A stretch of 64,000 nucleotides of DNA from Puccinia triticina (lineage: Eukaryota; Basidiomycota; Pucciniomycetes; Pucciniales; Pucciniaceae): positions 744,001 to 808,000 of the forward strand of contig NC_070569.1 of the NCBI RefSeq assembly GCF_026914185.1, read 5' to 3'. The notes beneath the pieces were generated by a model, which saw only the letters and a list, made by a program, of their open reading frames with translations, did not search any database and was not told the origin of the DNA. A program made the translations under genes and the position numbers. Shown here piece by piece: positions 40,556-51,536 of this stretch (position 1 is the stretch's first letter; each line of letters opens with the position of its first letter).

Positions 40556-41583
40556 ACACCGTCTCTGGCAGGCCTTGCAGACCTCCCTGTTCACCAACCC
40601 TGCTTGTCGATATAACCCGCGCTTTCTTCATCTGCAGGCCTCTTCCTCCTCGCGACAAACATCTCTGAGCGGTGTTCTTTTCTTGTATCCGTGTTTCCCT
40701 CCACTGTGCTGGTGCTGTTGCCGGACCCTCCTCCCTTCTTTGTTTTTTGCTTTGCGCGTTGGGTGGATCAGGGACCTGTGCACACACCCGTACACACATA
40801 TATACACATTGATTTGTCGTTGTTGATGCTCAATTCATGCTTTTTTCAGGGAACTCTAACCGGCTGGCTTTGCCACTATTTAATGTGTTTAGGTTGGGCG
40901 GGGAAGGGCCTGGTGTGGGGCCGAGCGGCGGGTCACACGACTCGGCTGAATCGTCCAGCAAATCAGGTTCCTTGATGCCCAAGAAACCTCAGCAGCTCAC
41001 GTTGGCTCTGCTGCCCCTGTGCAGGATCAGATTGACGCCCACTCTGAAACGTTGGGGAAAAGAAAGGTGTTTTCCTAGGCCTGAGAATCATATATGAGGG
41101 GGGTTCACGTAAGGCTGATTTTGAAAATCAGCAACCAAAACCAGCAGATGCAGCTTTTGAAAATCGTGAGAAAGCAAAAAGGTTTGCCTGGGCAGCTCCC
41201 CTTTGGAAGCAATCTGCAAGGCATAAACCTTACTCACAGGTGCATGAGCAGACAAAATCAGCATTGCTTTTTTTGCAACGTGAACCCCCCTATTTCATGT
41301 GCGCTGCTTGGGGCTTTGATCATTGATTTATGATCTGGACATGGACATCTACAGGCCTGTAGATGGCTAGAGGAAGTCCTCCACTTGACTGTGTGGAAAT
41401 TTGGGGGCTGTTCAGGAGGATGCATTTTGTGGAAATGATTGCATAGATCAACCAATTGTTAGAATTCTTTAAAGTCAGAGCATTTCATTCTGGAACCTCG
41501 TCTCTAGCTCCTTGGTCCAATCCGAGCTCCCCCACGTCTACAAATCCTTTTCTCAGACTGAAAATTCCAAACGTGCACTCATT
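40556..41583. other. 3' flank of G-alpha; no further gene recognised
   Basis: CT-rich 3' flank to about 40830. AGGAAGTCCTCCACTTGACTG at 41370-41390 is another end of the fold-back family. No supported reading frame. Confidence 0.4.
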
Positions 41584-41729
41584 GGAGGACTTCCCGTCAA
41601 TCTGGGAACCCAGATTTTTCCAGATTTTGCGGGGAAATCTGGGCTCGATCTTCCCAAATCCTAGATCTTCCCAGATTTCCCTGCGAAATCTGGGAAAATC
41701 TGGGTTTCCAGATCGGCAGGAAGTCCTCC
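41584..41729. mobile_element. 146-bp fold-back element, GGAGGACTTCC family
   Basis: Terminal inverted repeats GGAGGACTTCCCGTCAATCTG and its inverse ending GGAAGTCCTCC, with inner CCCAGATTT / AAATCTGGG words. A near-identical 146-bp copy lies at 50569-50714, differing at only a handful of positions. Non-coding. Confidence 0.8.
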
Positions 41730-42533
41730 ACTGCCGAACCTCGCGCGAGTAATCTTCAGATTTTGACACAGTCACGAATTCGAAGCGTGCCATCTCGCAA
41801 TTGCTCCATCAGCACGGGGGTTAGGTCCTCTTTGTTTTCTAAAAAAGTCGTGTCATTTTGTGAAGTCAAACCTGTGGGGGACCCGGCACTGCTTGGCGGG
41901 AATTGCCCGCACACTCACCTTTGTTGGGTTTTGGAAGATATGTAACGGGGGGCTGCTGCGCTGCGCTGTCTGGCCGCCTAGTAGAAGCGCAGCGGCCAGT
42001 GCCGCAGCTCTTATTCTCCGTAGTGAGGGCGGGATTTTGCCGCCGCTGCGCTGCGCTACAAGTTCCTACAACGCTTTTAGTGGCATTTATAGCCTGTTTG
42101 CCATTAGAAAGCGCTGTAACATAGTGAAGCGTCCGGCTTATTCCTGCGCAAACAGTCAGCGTTAGCGCAATACCACTGACAGCTGACACTGAATCCATGT
42201 AGGCAGCTGGCATATTTTTGTTCCACACAGCTATGTAACGACCCCCAAAAGCCCCTACCAGCCCCCTCATGTAGCACATTATACATATTCAAACAGCTTC
42301 CTTTCTCAAAATAGTGTTTTGGTGCTCTGCAGTAGTGAATATGAATTCAATTGAGACTGGGCAAGGAAAGGAACAGTATAAAGATTATGGACTTGCTGTT
42401 GACTAGTTGTGTAGAATTCCATGCCAAAAAGTATGGTTGCATAGAGGAAGCGTTGATAGGAATAGCTACTGCTTGGAAACTAATCAACACTTAAGGAGCA
42501 AGACTACATAGGGTTGTGGATGTAAGAGGTGTA
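41730..42533. other. GCGCTGCG-word patch, no gene
   Basis: At 41950-42180 words such as GCTGCGCTGCGCTG and AGCGCAGCGG alternate in both orientations, recalling the element at 21975-22447. TATGTAACG..CCCC occurs at 41939 and 42233. No gene. Confidence 0.4.
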
Positions 42534-42896
42534 TCAGAGCTTATGATGGTGATGTCGCAGCCACAAATAAACAAAAAAGCACAAGTAAATAGTGAAACCA
42601 AAGACAACAATTGCAGAAATTTTTTTGCACATTGTATTCTTGACTGTTGGAATGGGAGTGTCATTGTGTACTTGATCAATGGAGATTGAGAGATCAGTGG
42701 ATGTGTGACTGGAAGTTTGGGGTGCTGTTTTGCTGGCTCTTTCTTGTTCTCCAATTGGCAAATTTTCCACGAGATGCTGACCTCCCCGGGGGGAATATGC
42801 TTGAGGCAAATTCACGTTGACTTGATCTGAGTGGTGTCCCAGACTGATGGTCCTTCCAGCCTGTCCGATGTCTGAGATTTCTGTTGTTGTTCCCAT
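42534..42896 (-). CDS. Hypothetical small tail-anchored protein, 120 aa
   Basis: Single frame, ATG at 42896, stop at 42536-42534. The N-terminal 85 residues are polar and Ser/Thr/Gln-rich (MGTTTEISDIGQAGRTISLG). One hydrophobic helix follows near the C-terminus (AIVVFGFTIYLCFFVYLWL) and the protein ends in a short His-rich basic tail (RHHHHKL). That layout fits a C-terminally anchored membrane protein. I recognise no family. There are no introns in the frame, and upstream bases (CTGCAA before ATG) do not settle the start. It lies in TE-rich AT-balanced DNA and may be a chance frame. Confidence 0.35.
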   Translation of the reverse strand: MGTTTEISDIGQAGRTISLGHHSDQVNVNLPQAYSPRGGQHLVENLPIGEQERASKTAPQTSSHTSTDLSISIDQVHNDTPIPTVKNTMCKKISAIVVFGFTIYLCFFVYLWLRHHHHKL

Positions 42897-44167
42897 TTGC
42901 AGGCTACGCGCAATGAGCTGAAGGTTTGGTGGTAAGATTTATCATCCCTGCTCATCATCAAGTACACAGCGCTTAACTATTAAATATAATAACCGCCCCG
43001 CCATCGCAGAAACTTGAACGGTTTTCATCCTAAAGCACGTAACAAGGTCAAAGAGCGTTTCAGCTGGTTTGAGGCAAGGAGATAGGTGTCTTCATCTTTG
43101 TAATTCTTGGTAGAATTTGCTGATCATGGATTGTACCTATCGATAAGATTTTGTGATTTTTATCTGGCTAGTTTGTCGCACTCCACCAGAAACATCCACC
43201 AACGCAAACTACCCACCTACTGGAGATAAAATAAAGAAGAAGGAATGTCAGATTAATTGATAACAAAAAGGGAAAGAAAATATGAGAACAGCAATTTGTC
43301 AATATACCTCCAATAAGCAGAACGGTTGAATCGAGTAGATATTGACGGAGATGAAGAAAATGTCAGATGGAAGATCTATATAAAGAAGTAACATGTAGAG
43401 AAATGGTTAGTATTGTCGACGGGTGTTTGATTGTTGGGATGGAAAATCGTGAAAATAACTATTATTTACTGGTCTCTCCTCAATACTAGATGTTACGATC
43501 GGGTAAGAAAGAGAGTAGCGAATTGGCGCGGCTGATATCCAATTGTGATGGCGGGGGAATCTTGATTATAGGTGTTACCCATTTAATACTGGGTTTCAAT
43601 CCGGGCATCACTGAGCTAGAGTAGGATGCTCCCCAATTAGACCCGGAGCATCACGAGGATGTTTCATCGGACGCGTGGCCAACTCGTCGGAGGCATGCCT
43701 ACTCACATGGAGGGGCAAAGGGATTGACACCAATTTCGAGGGTTTTTCCGGGTGCCATGTGCCCTTGACACGCACACATAACCAACGGCGCCCCCTACCA
43801 ACCCATCGGCGCTTGGCACGCGTCTTTGGGATGATACATAACTGGGCAGCCTAGCCCGGCTTAAACTTCCAATTCTGCTGTCCAGCCAAAACCCGTGATC
43901 TCATAATCATAATGAGGCAGACACGGACAGAGCAGCGGTGACCCGACAGGCTTCGAGCTTCCGAGCTTCGAGAAAAGTAGGCACGGATAATGGGCAAAAA
44001 GTAACCGGCGCCAGGGCGAGGCTTGGGCGCTCTCCTCTAGCAATCTTGCTTCTTGCTCCTTCCTGAGGCAAGGGGGGCGTCGGCGACGCGTTACAAATCC
44101 TGTTGCTACAGGTTGGCCCCGTGGACAACAGGACCTCGCAGCGCTCCGGTTCCTTACCGTGAATAAC
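42897..44167. other. No gene recognised
   Basis: Intergenic DNA. GATGCTCC..GGAGCATC forms a short palindrome at 43627-43655. Composition shifts from AT-rich to GC-richer near 43660. No supported reading frame. Confidence 0.4.
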
Positions 44168-45765
44168 TTTACGTCGCGCGGACCGCCTCTGGACGTCCGT
44201 CCCCGGTCCGCGGGACTAAAGTTTGACCCGCACGCATTTTGGGAGTTGGAAAATTAATTCTACTCTCCAGAATGGGAGTCGGAATTTTAATTTCACAAAA
44301 AATGACAGAAAATAAAGAAAAATTTATACCTCTGCACTGGGGCATCTGAAGCCCCCCAAAATTTTACAGCGGCCATAAAGCACTCTGAATAACACATGAT
44401 GAGCCTCACGGCATTGGCGCACCCCAGGAAAGGGGTGTGCTACTGTGGGTCTAATTTGGCTGATTTCCTTAGGAGGAAATCCACCAAAGCCTTAGCTACA
44501 GTGCCCCAAAGCCCCCCAAAATTTTACAGTGGGAATAGTAGCCTCTGAATGGCACATGGGGAAATTCTTTGCAGTATTAAACCCCAGGAAAGGGGTGTGC
44601 TACCGTGGGTCTAATTTGGCAGATTTCCTACTAAGGAAATCCGCCAAAGCCTTTGCCACAGTGCCCCAAATTGCACCAAACTTTTGGATCATGAAATAAA
44701 ATACTCTGTAACCAAATGTTTAGCTGCAAGACAGTAACACACCAGCCTAAAATAATTTTGAGGCAGCAGGGGCTTTTGGTTATATCTGCTACTAATTGCC
44801 TCTGCAACAGATAATAGTGCCTCCGCAACAGTTGATAGCGCCTCCGCAAGAGTTAATAGTGCCCCCGCCACATTTAATAGTGCCTCCGCCACAGTTAATA
44901 GTGCCTCTGCCACTGTTAATAGTGCCTCCGCCACAGTTATGTTGCGGAAGCATTATTAACTGTGGCAGACGCACTGTTGATTGTGCCAGGCACAAACTTT
45001 GAAAGAGGCACTATTAACTATGGAGGAGGCACTATTAACTGTGGCGGAGGCACTATTAAATGTGGCGGGGGCACTATTAACTCTTGCAGAGGCGCTATCA
45101 ACTGTTGCGGAGGCACTATTATCTGTTGCGGAGGCAATTAGTAGCAGATATAACCAAAAGCCCCTGCTGCCTCAAAATTATTTTATGCTGGTGTGTTACT
45201 GTCTTGCAGCTAAACATTTGGTTACAGAGTATTTTATTTCATGATCCAAAAGTTTGGTGCAATTTGGGGCACTGTGGCAAAGGCCTTGGCGGATTTCTTT
45301 AGTAGGAAATCCGCCAAATTAGACCCACAGTAGCACACCCCTTTCCTGGGGTTTAATACTGCCAGAAATTTCACCATGTGCAATTCAGAGGCTATTATGC
45401 CCACTGTAAAATTTTGGGGGGCTTTGAGGCACTGTAGCTAAGGCTTTGGCGGATTTCCTACCAAGGAAATCCGCCAAATTAGACCCACAGTAGCACACCC
45501 CTTTCCTGGGGTGCGCCAATTCCGTGAGGCTCATCAGGTGTTATTCAGAGTGCTTTATGGCCTCTGTAAAATTTTGGGGGGCTTTAGATGCCCCAGTGCA
45601 GAGGTATGAATTTTTCTTTATTTTCTGTCATTTTTTGTGAAATTAAAATTCCGACTCCCATTCTGGAGAGTAGAATTAATTTTCCGACTCCCAAATTGCG
45701 CGCGGGTCAAACTTTGGTCCCGCGGACCGGGGACGGACGTCCAGAGGCGGTCCGCGCGACGTAAA
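44168..45765. mobile_element. 1.6-kb near-perfect palindrome (fold-back element)
   Basis: The left arm starting TTTACGTCGCGCGGACCGCC and the right arm ending with its inverse at 45765 match for roughly 780 bp each with about 3% differences on reading. Each arm contains a 160-bp internal direct repeat (CCCCCCAAAATTTTACAG ... GTGGGTCTAATTTGGC, at 44350 and 44512). The centre (44808-45136) is an array of ACTGTGGCGGAGGCACTATT words, about 21 bp per unit, reversing direction near 44950. The arms are non-coding; frames on both strands mirror each other because of the palindrome. No clear target duplication (flanks AATAAC and CAACTT). Confidence 0.88.
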
Positions 45766-46837
45766 CAACTTTTGGGAGTCAATTAATTAATTCATGGGAG
45801 TCAATTTTTCAACTCCCTATAGATATTACCTGTTAACATAGGCCTTGCTCTTGCCCTTCTCCTCACTAATTTGAGGAATCATCCTTCACCAACTTCTACC
45901 AAAAATTAGTGATCTCTGGCCTCTGCCTGGTCCTTACTCCATCCCTGAATCCCATTGCTGCACAGTTTACTCAATTAAAATATAGAGATCATCAGGATCT
46001 ACACTCTAGATCCTCAGCATTACAGTCTACTCCCTTGTAGTCTCACTTATCTCATCTCACTATGAAATCTTACCCATAGCTTGTTGTCTTAGAATCAATA
46101 ATCACTAGATCCCTTCCCTCCAACAACACTGAAACCATTATGCTACATGTAAGTTAAACTTGTTATAGTGTAGTGTAATTGCACACTAATACAAAAATGT
46201 CAAAATGTGCGTACTGCATTTCTAAGCAAATAGGGGGGTTCACAATTAAATTTTAATAAACTTTGGATGCAAATTTAAGGCCTTTATGAACAAAATTTTA
46301 AAATTTTGGGAAAATGCACAGTAGCAGGTGATACAGATGAGTCAGTGCAACTTATCAATTTTTTTGAAAAATGTTCATAAACAGTGAACACCTTAAAATA
46401 TGTCCCAAAGTTTTGCAAATTTCAATTGTGGACCCCCCTAATGTGTACCAATGCAAATGATTGGCAAACACATTGATTTTGCCAATACAATCACTGTGGC
46501 ACAGAGGGCAATCAATACACTACACTACAGTATTATTTGTATTTTCTCTTTTAATTAGCTTATTGTGCTTTATTTACTCAATACTCAATTTAACACCAAT
46601 ACATAAAAATGTAACAGCAGTACAATATAATTATGCTACATGCCACTACAAATACAGGTAATGTAATGGTCTCAGCATTGCCTCCAAGTCTGAAAAAGTC
46701 TCATTATGGAGATCAAAGGATGTTATTTTGGTTGTTTGCCATGTTTAGAATGCAAATGATTTTTTTATATACCACTCTGCCTGCGGAGAGAGGGGAATCA
46801 TTCAAGTGGGGCCAATGTGGACCATGTGTCAAAGCAT
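45766..46837. other. AT-rich, no gene recognised
   Basis: Right flank repeats GGGAGTCAATT words near 45774-45810 that resemble GGGAGTCGGAA inside the palindrome. Otherwise AT-rich with short frames only. Confidence 0.4.
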
Positions 46838-47287
46838 AAGGAAATATGCCAAATTTGTGCACTTGGTTCAATTAAAGATGTGTTTTGAGTCTGAATTAGC
46901 TAATTCTCTCCTTGGGGGAGCGAAGCAACCTCCAAAGGAGGGACTTACGCCCTATGTGAACCCTGCGGCCTGAGAGAATTATGACTTTTGGTGGGGACTT
47001 TTTTAGAATCACTCTCCCTCATGAGCCTCTGCACCATTTTTGAAATTGTTTACATTTCTGGGATGGCCCAAGCTGTCCCTATCTTTCTACTATTTTTTCC
47101 CATCCTCAACACCTCTTGTTGAGCTGTAATCAGAGTTGTAACATCATGGATTCCAGATTCTGTACAGTGCAACATGTGTGATACGGGATATAGCCAACTA
47201 AATGAAGTTGCAAAAAAAGACATTTGAATGTCATTACATATCCCTGAAAATAGGCGGAAAGATTCTCCTTGATGTTCTGCATCTTTT
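46838..47287 (+). repeat. 450-bp repeat, copy 1 of an inverted pair
   Basis: Starts AAGGAAATATGCCAAATTTG and ends GTTCTGCATCTTTT. The reverse complement recurs at 49489-49937 with very few differences. It contains the AGTCCCTCC / GGAGGGACT words found in several fold-back sequences of the window. Non-coding. Confidence 0.88.
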
Positions 47288-47969
47288 GTTCCCCTACAAC
47301 TCAATCACATAATGTGATGTGATGATGCTACGCAGGATTGGAAAAGGCCAAGTTCCTGATTTTCTCAGGCTGCGGGGTCCACTTAGTGTATAAGTCCCTC
47401 CTTTGGAGGGTCCCTGTGGGATGGTGTCCCCCCTCCACAAAGAGAGGGACTTAGTTAAGTTAGGTTTTGAGTCACAAAACAATATCATCAGTTGCATGAT
47501 TTTTCATGACACACAAAAAAAATTCATCATAGTATTTTCAAGTTACAGAACAATTACATAGTGCCTTTAAGATTTCCATCTGCAACGTCTTTTGTGTTGG
47601 CTCTAGGTCCATTTAATCTCTCTCTTGTGATTTGTATTCTTCTCATTATTATCAGCCTGTGTTTTTTTTCAGGTTCACATATCTGCTTGCAGTTTTTTTT
47701 GAGTCAAGTGGCTGTGTCCTAACATCTGTGGTCTGGAACTTGAAACCAAAGTTCAGAAATACAAATATCTGATTGCCTTTATTTGATTTTCAAGTCTTAC
47801 TCATTCTGTCCCAACATCTTTTGTGTTGAATCTAGGATTGCATACAAACCAGAGAGCTTTTGTTCTTACATGGCAATGGTGTTCTCTGCAATAAAGTAGA
47901 AAACATGAAAAAATGTTCTAATGTTGGTGCAATAATAGAGGCTTCACAATATAATTTTTCTAACCAACT
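47288..47969. other. No gene recognised
   Basis: Has an imperfect hairpin AAGTCCCTCCTTTGGAGGG..GAGAGGGACTTA at 47391-47455. Otherwise AT-rich without supported features. Confidence 0.4.
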
Positions 47970-48170
47970 TGTTATGAGCCATAGCACGGGCTCCGCAGCG
48001 CAGACTCACATTACATAGACTACACATACATGTCACGGACCATACTCAAGGTTTGAGAGGCTGGAGATCCAAGCCTCTTCCTCATCCTGCAATCTACCAT
48101 CTTCAATCCAGAACCCCCAGAACCCCAGACCCCAGATTCCATCTTCCTCTCCCCAGAACAGACCATAACA
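47970..48170. repeat. Solo LTR, 201 bp (TGTTATG..CATAACA)
   Basis: TGTTATGAGCCATAG at 47970 and GACCATAACA at 48170 give 7-bp inverted termini. Flanks CAACT and CAATT are a 4-of-5 target duplication. The start matches the LTRs at 21534 and 23288 (minus). No internal region adjoins, so it is likely left by LTR-LTR recombination. Confidence 0.8.
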
Positions 48171-48936
48171 CAATTGTAAGGCCCTCATGAACAGATCAGC
48201 TTCTTAATTGTTTACAAGGTTGTTGTTTGATGGCTTAAAATGGGCATTAAAATTCTGAAAATTTTGGTTGTGAAACTATCAGACCATAAATGACAATACC
48301 TGTCACTGCTGAAAACCTGCTACTTCAGCATTACTTTACCACTGCCGTTGGTAAATTAACCACATTTCATTGTTAGGAGGGGAGCTGTTTATGTTTTCCC
48401 CAGCCTCTGAAATGGATTGTGTTAGGCTAGCCTCCAAGCAGGGTCTTGTGGACCCTCCATTGGTTCAAGTATCAAGTTCAATGCATAGGTTCTCACTAAG
48501 TTGACCAAGTCCCTCTGTAATTGGAGGGCAGATACCATCCCGCAGACAACCTGTAAAAGAGGGACTTTGAATTGAACCCCACAGCCTGATGGATAGGATT
48601 AGATATTTTGCATGGGGCTTTTTTAGTACATACAAGCCTCATTTATTTTCCATCCCTGAGTGGATTGTTTATTGTTTGGGTCCAAGCCTCCCCCATCCAT
48701 CACCAGTGCTTTGTAAGATTGTGAGTTTTGGATTCTGCAAAGTGCAGAATGATAGACTTCCTAGCATGTTGATCTGGAAACCCAGATTTTCCCAGAGTTT
48801 GCAGGGAAATCTAGGCAGGTCTAGGATTTGGGAGAATTAAGCCCAGATTGGAGGACTTCCTGTCAATCTGGGAACCCCTTCCAGACCCAGATCTGAGCCA
48901 AACTTCGCAGGGAAATTTAGGCTTTGAGACTCTGGG
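48171..48936. other. Fold-back family debris
   Basis: 48771-48905 contains GATCTGGAAACCCAGATTTT and GGAGGACTTCCTGTCAATCTG, partial copies of the 41584 family. A GGGACTT hairpin sits at 48508-48570. No gene. Confidence 0.5.
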
Positions 48937-50146
48937 ATAGAGTTGGGCCAAACGAACCCATTGCGGGTACCTGCCAGCGGGTGCAGGTGCGGGTGCGGGT
49001 GTCTGAGATTCTGGGTGAAATCCTGTGGATACTTGGGTATTTAAAGCCACACCCGCCCACCCCTTTGACCCAAAGGCCGGATCACTTCCAGTTTCCGAGG
49101 TTGTTCACCCCTGGCAGCTAGGAAAACCGACCTGGTCGCCGAGGTTATACAACCTCTTTGACCAGTAGGGATTCCTCCCGATCGCCGGGCTGTATCTTGG
49201 CGACCAGCAAGAAAAAACCCTCTCTGGTCGCTGAGGTTGAAAAAGCTTTGCGGCCAGAAGGAAATCATCCTGGTCGCAAAGGCTATACAACCTCGGCGAC
49301 CAAGAGGGTTAGCAATCCTTGGCACGCGGTCAGAAGGATCCTGGTCGCAGAGTGGCGACCATCTGCTGGCAGATCAGGTTATACCAACCCGGTGACCAGA
49401 AGGGAACCCCTGGTTGCCAAGGATTTATAGACTCAGGTCGTACAACCTCGACGACCAGGACCTTTTTTTATGCTCGCCAAGGTAAATAAAAGATGCAGAA
49501 CATCAAGGAGAATCTTTCCACCTATTTTCAGGGATTTGTAATGACATTCAAATGTCTTTTTTTGCAACTTCATCTAGTTGGCTATATCCCGTATCACACA
49601 TGTTGCACTGTACAGAATCTGGAATCCATGATGTTACAACTCTGATTACAGCTCAACAAGAGGTGTTGAGGATGGGAAAAAATAGTAGAAAGATAGGGAC
49701 AGCTTGGGCCATCCCAGAAATGTAAACAATTTCAAAAATGGTGCAGAGGCTCATGAGGGAGAGTGATTCTAAAAAAGTCCCCACCAAAAGTCATAATTCT
49801 CTCAGGCCGCAGGGTTCACATAGGGTGTAAGTCCCTCCTTCGGAGGTTGCTTTGCTCCCCCAAGGAGAGAATTAGCCAAGTCAGACTCAAAACACATCTT
49901 TAATTGAACCAAGTGCACAAATTTGGCATATTTCCTTCCAGGAGGCTGCCTCTGGTGGCCAAGATCTTTGACCTTCCAGCGGCCAAGGTGATTGTTATTG
50001 GCGGGTATCTGTGCGGGTACCCGCTTTGGAAGGCGGGTACCCGCCAGCGGATGCGGTTGCGGGTGCGGATGTCTGCTCCAAGCTAAAAGTGGTCGCGGGT
50101 ACCCGCACCCGCGCGGGTACCCGGGATCAAATTGCCCATCTCTACT
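48937..50146. mobile_element. Fold-back element with GGGTACCCGC and CTGGTCGCCGAGG arrays, interrupted
   Basis: GATAGAGTTGGGCCAAA (48937) and GGCCCATCTCTAC-like GCCCATCTCTACTC (to 50146) are inverted edges related to those of 37168-38100. GGGTACCTGCCAGCGGGTGC words at 48964-49010 and GCGGGTACCCGCCAGCGG at 50033-50120 form the second layer. The centre (49125-49460) is an array of CTGGTCGCCGAGG / CCTCGGCGACCAG. The 450-bp repeat (49489-49937) sits inside its right half, probably as a later insertion. Confidence 0.68.
49489..49937 (-). repeat. 450-bp repeat, copy 2 of an inverted pair
   Basis: Reverse complement of 46838-47287; both ends (AAAAGATGCAGAACA and ATATTTCCTT) coincide with those of the first copy. 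Centre-to-centre distance is about 2.65 kb. Its sharp edges against unrelated flanks indicate a transposed unit. Confidence 0.88.
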
Positions 50147-50780
50147 CTGGGAGGAACTCATATTGCTCCCAGATTGCAACCGGTCAATCTGGAAACTCAG
50201 ATTTTTCCAGATTTCACAGGGAAATGGAGGACTGGAGGACTTCTTGTCAATTTCAAATAGATCTGGAATTTCAGATTTTGTAGGGAAATCTGAACTTTGG
50301 AACTCTGGATCACTTCGGGGATCTTTGGGGACCCAGATTTCCCTGCAAAATCTGGAATATGGACACTCAGATCTGACTTTCCAGATTGGCAGGAAGTCCT
50401 CCACTTTCCCGTCGCAATCTGGGAGCAATCTGAGAGCCTCCCAGAGTCTCAAAGCCTAAATTTCCCTGAAAAATTTTGCTCAGATCTGGGTCTGGAAGGG
50501 GTTCCCAGATTGAGGGGAAGTCCTCCAATCTGGGCTCAATCATACCAAATGCTATATCTGCCTAGATTGGAGGACTTCCTGTCAATCTGGGAACCCAGAT
50601 TTTTCCAGATTTTGCGGGGAAATCTGGGCTTGATCTTCCCAAATCCTAGATCTTCCCAGATTTCCCTGCAAAATCTGGGAAAATCTGGGTTTCCAGATCG
50701 GTGGGAAGTCCTCCATTTCCCTGCGAAATCTGGGAAAACCGGGGTTTCCAGATTGGCAAGAAGTCCTCCACCTACAAAAT
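50147..50780. repeat. Cluster of GGAGGACTTCC / AAATCTGGG fold-back copies
   Basis: At least four ends of the family (GGAGGACTTC at 50232, GGAAGTCCTCC at 50391, 50516 and 50761) with CCAGATTT words in between. The intact 146-bp copy is 50569-50714, almost identical to 41584-41729. Tandem and nested insertions of one family explain the cluster. Confidence 0.78.
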
Positions 50781-51285
50781 TTGGAAAAATATGAGTTCTG
50801 CTGAATTGTTTCCCTGAGAGGCCCAATGATAAGATTATCGCCAGAGCTGCATCGTCATCATCTTGCTGGCGCCTGCGAGCGTGCTCAAATTGGAATTCCA
50901 ATTCCATGATGGATGAGGTGGTCCTGATGTCAAGGTAGTAGTTGATTTGATGGGTGTTGCGGATGAGGCCGAGTTGCTGGAATACCTGGGGGTGTCAATC
51001 TGGCAGGTATTCTGGCATCACAAGCCTGCGGAAAAGCTTCTAAAGCTAAATATTACAAGGTGAGTCAGATCTGGCTTTACAAGTGCCAGATCTGACTTTA
51101 CACAGCCGTGTAAATCAAAGGGAAGTCCTCCATTGACGGGAAGTCCTCCGATATGTGTGTATTTTTGTGGTACAGGATGAAGCGGAGCCAATGACAGTCC
51201 CAAATAATTAATGGGAGGGCCAGTTAAACCCCAGAAAAAAAAGCATTTACATAACTATATGGTCTTGTGTGTCTTTGGTCGCAAT
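50781..51285. other. No gene recognised
   Basis: A further pair GGGAAGTCCTCCATTGACGGGAAGTCCTCC lies at 51120-51150 with GTCAGATCTGGC / GCCAGATCTGAC words before it. The Copia target duplication GCAAT is at 51281-51285. Confidence 0.45.
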
Positions 51286-51536
51286 TGTTGTAGTCTGTTA
51301 CGTAATGTGTCATTACGTTACATCCTACATGTCCAGGGTAAGTCATACTGTCATGACTTACCGTAGACATGGGACTTTCCCATGTTTCCTCGACTAGACA
51401 GCGTTACTCTATTACATACATACTACACAGTAGCATATATATATAGAGCATGTTTTTCCCACTTGTTGTATTTTCTCCATTCATTCTCATTATTCATTCC
51501 TCTCGAAATACATACTCTCACTTTCAGGCTCTATTA
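51286..51536 (+). repeat. Left LTR of Copia element 2, 251 bp
   Basis: Starts TGTTGTAGTCTG and ends CTCTATTA, i.e. TG..TA not TG..CA; the end is fixed by the GCAAT target duplication after the right copy. Contains CGTAATGTGTCATTACG and TCATGACTTACC palindromic words and TATATATATAGAGC at 51437, a possible TATA region. Confidence 0.9.

Noticed and set aside
44689..45302. Frames such as repeated AEALLTVAEALLTVAEALLNVA on both strands
   Set aside because: They mirror each other because the locus is a palindrome with 21-bp words; not genes.
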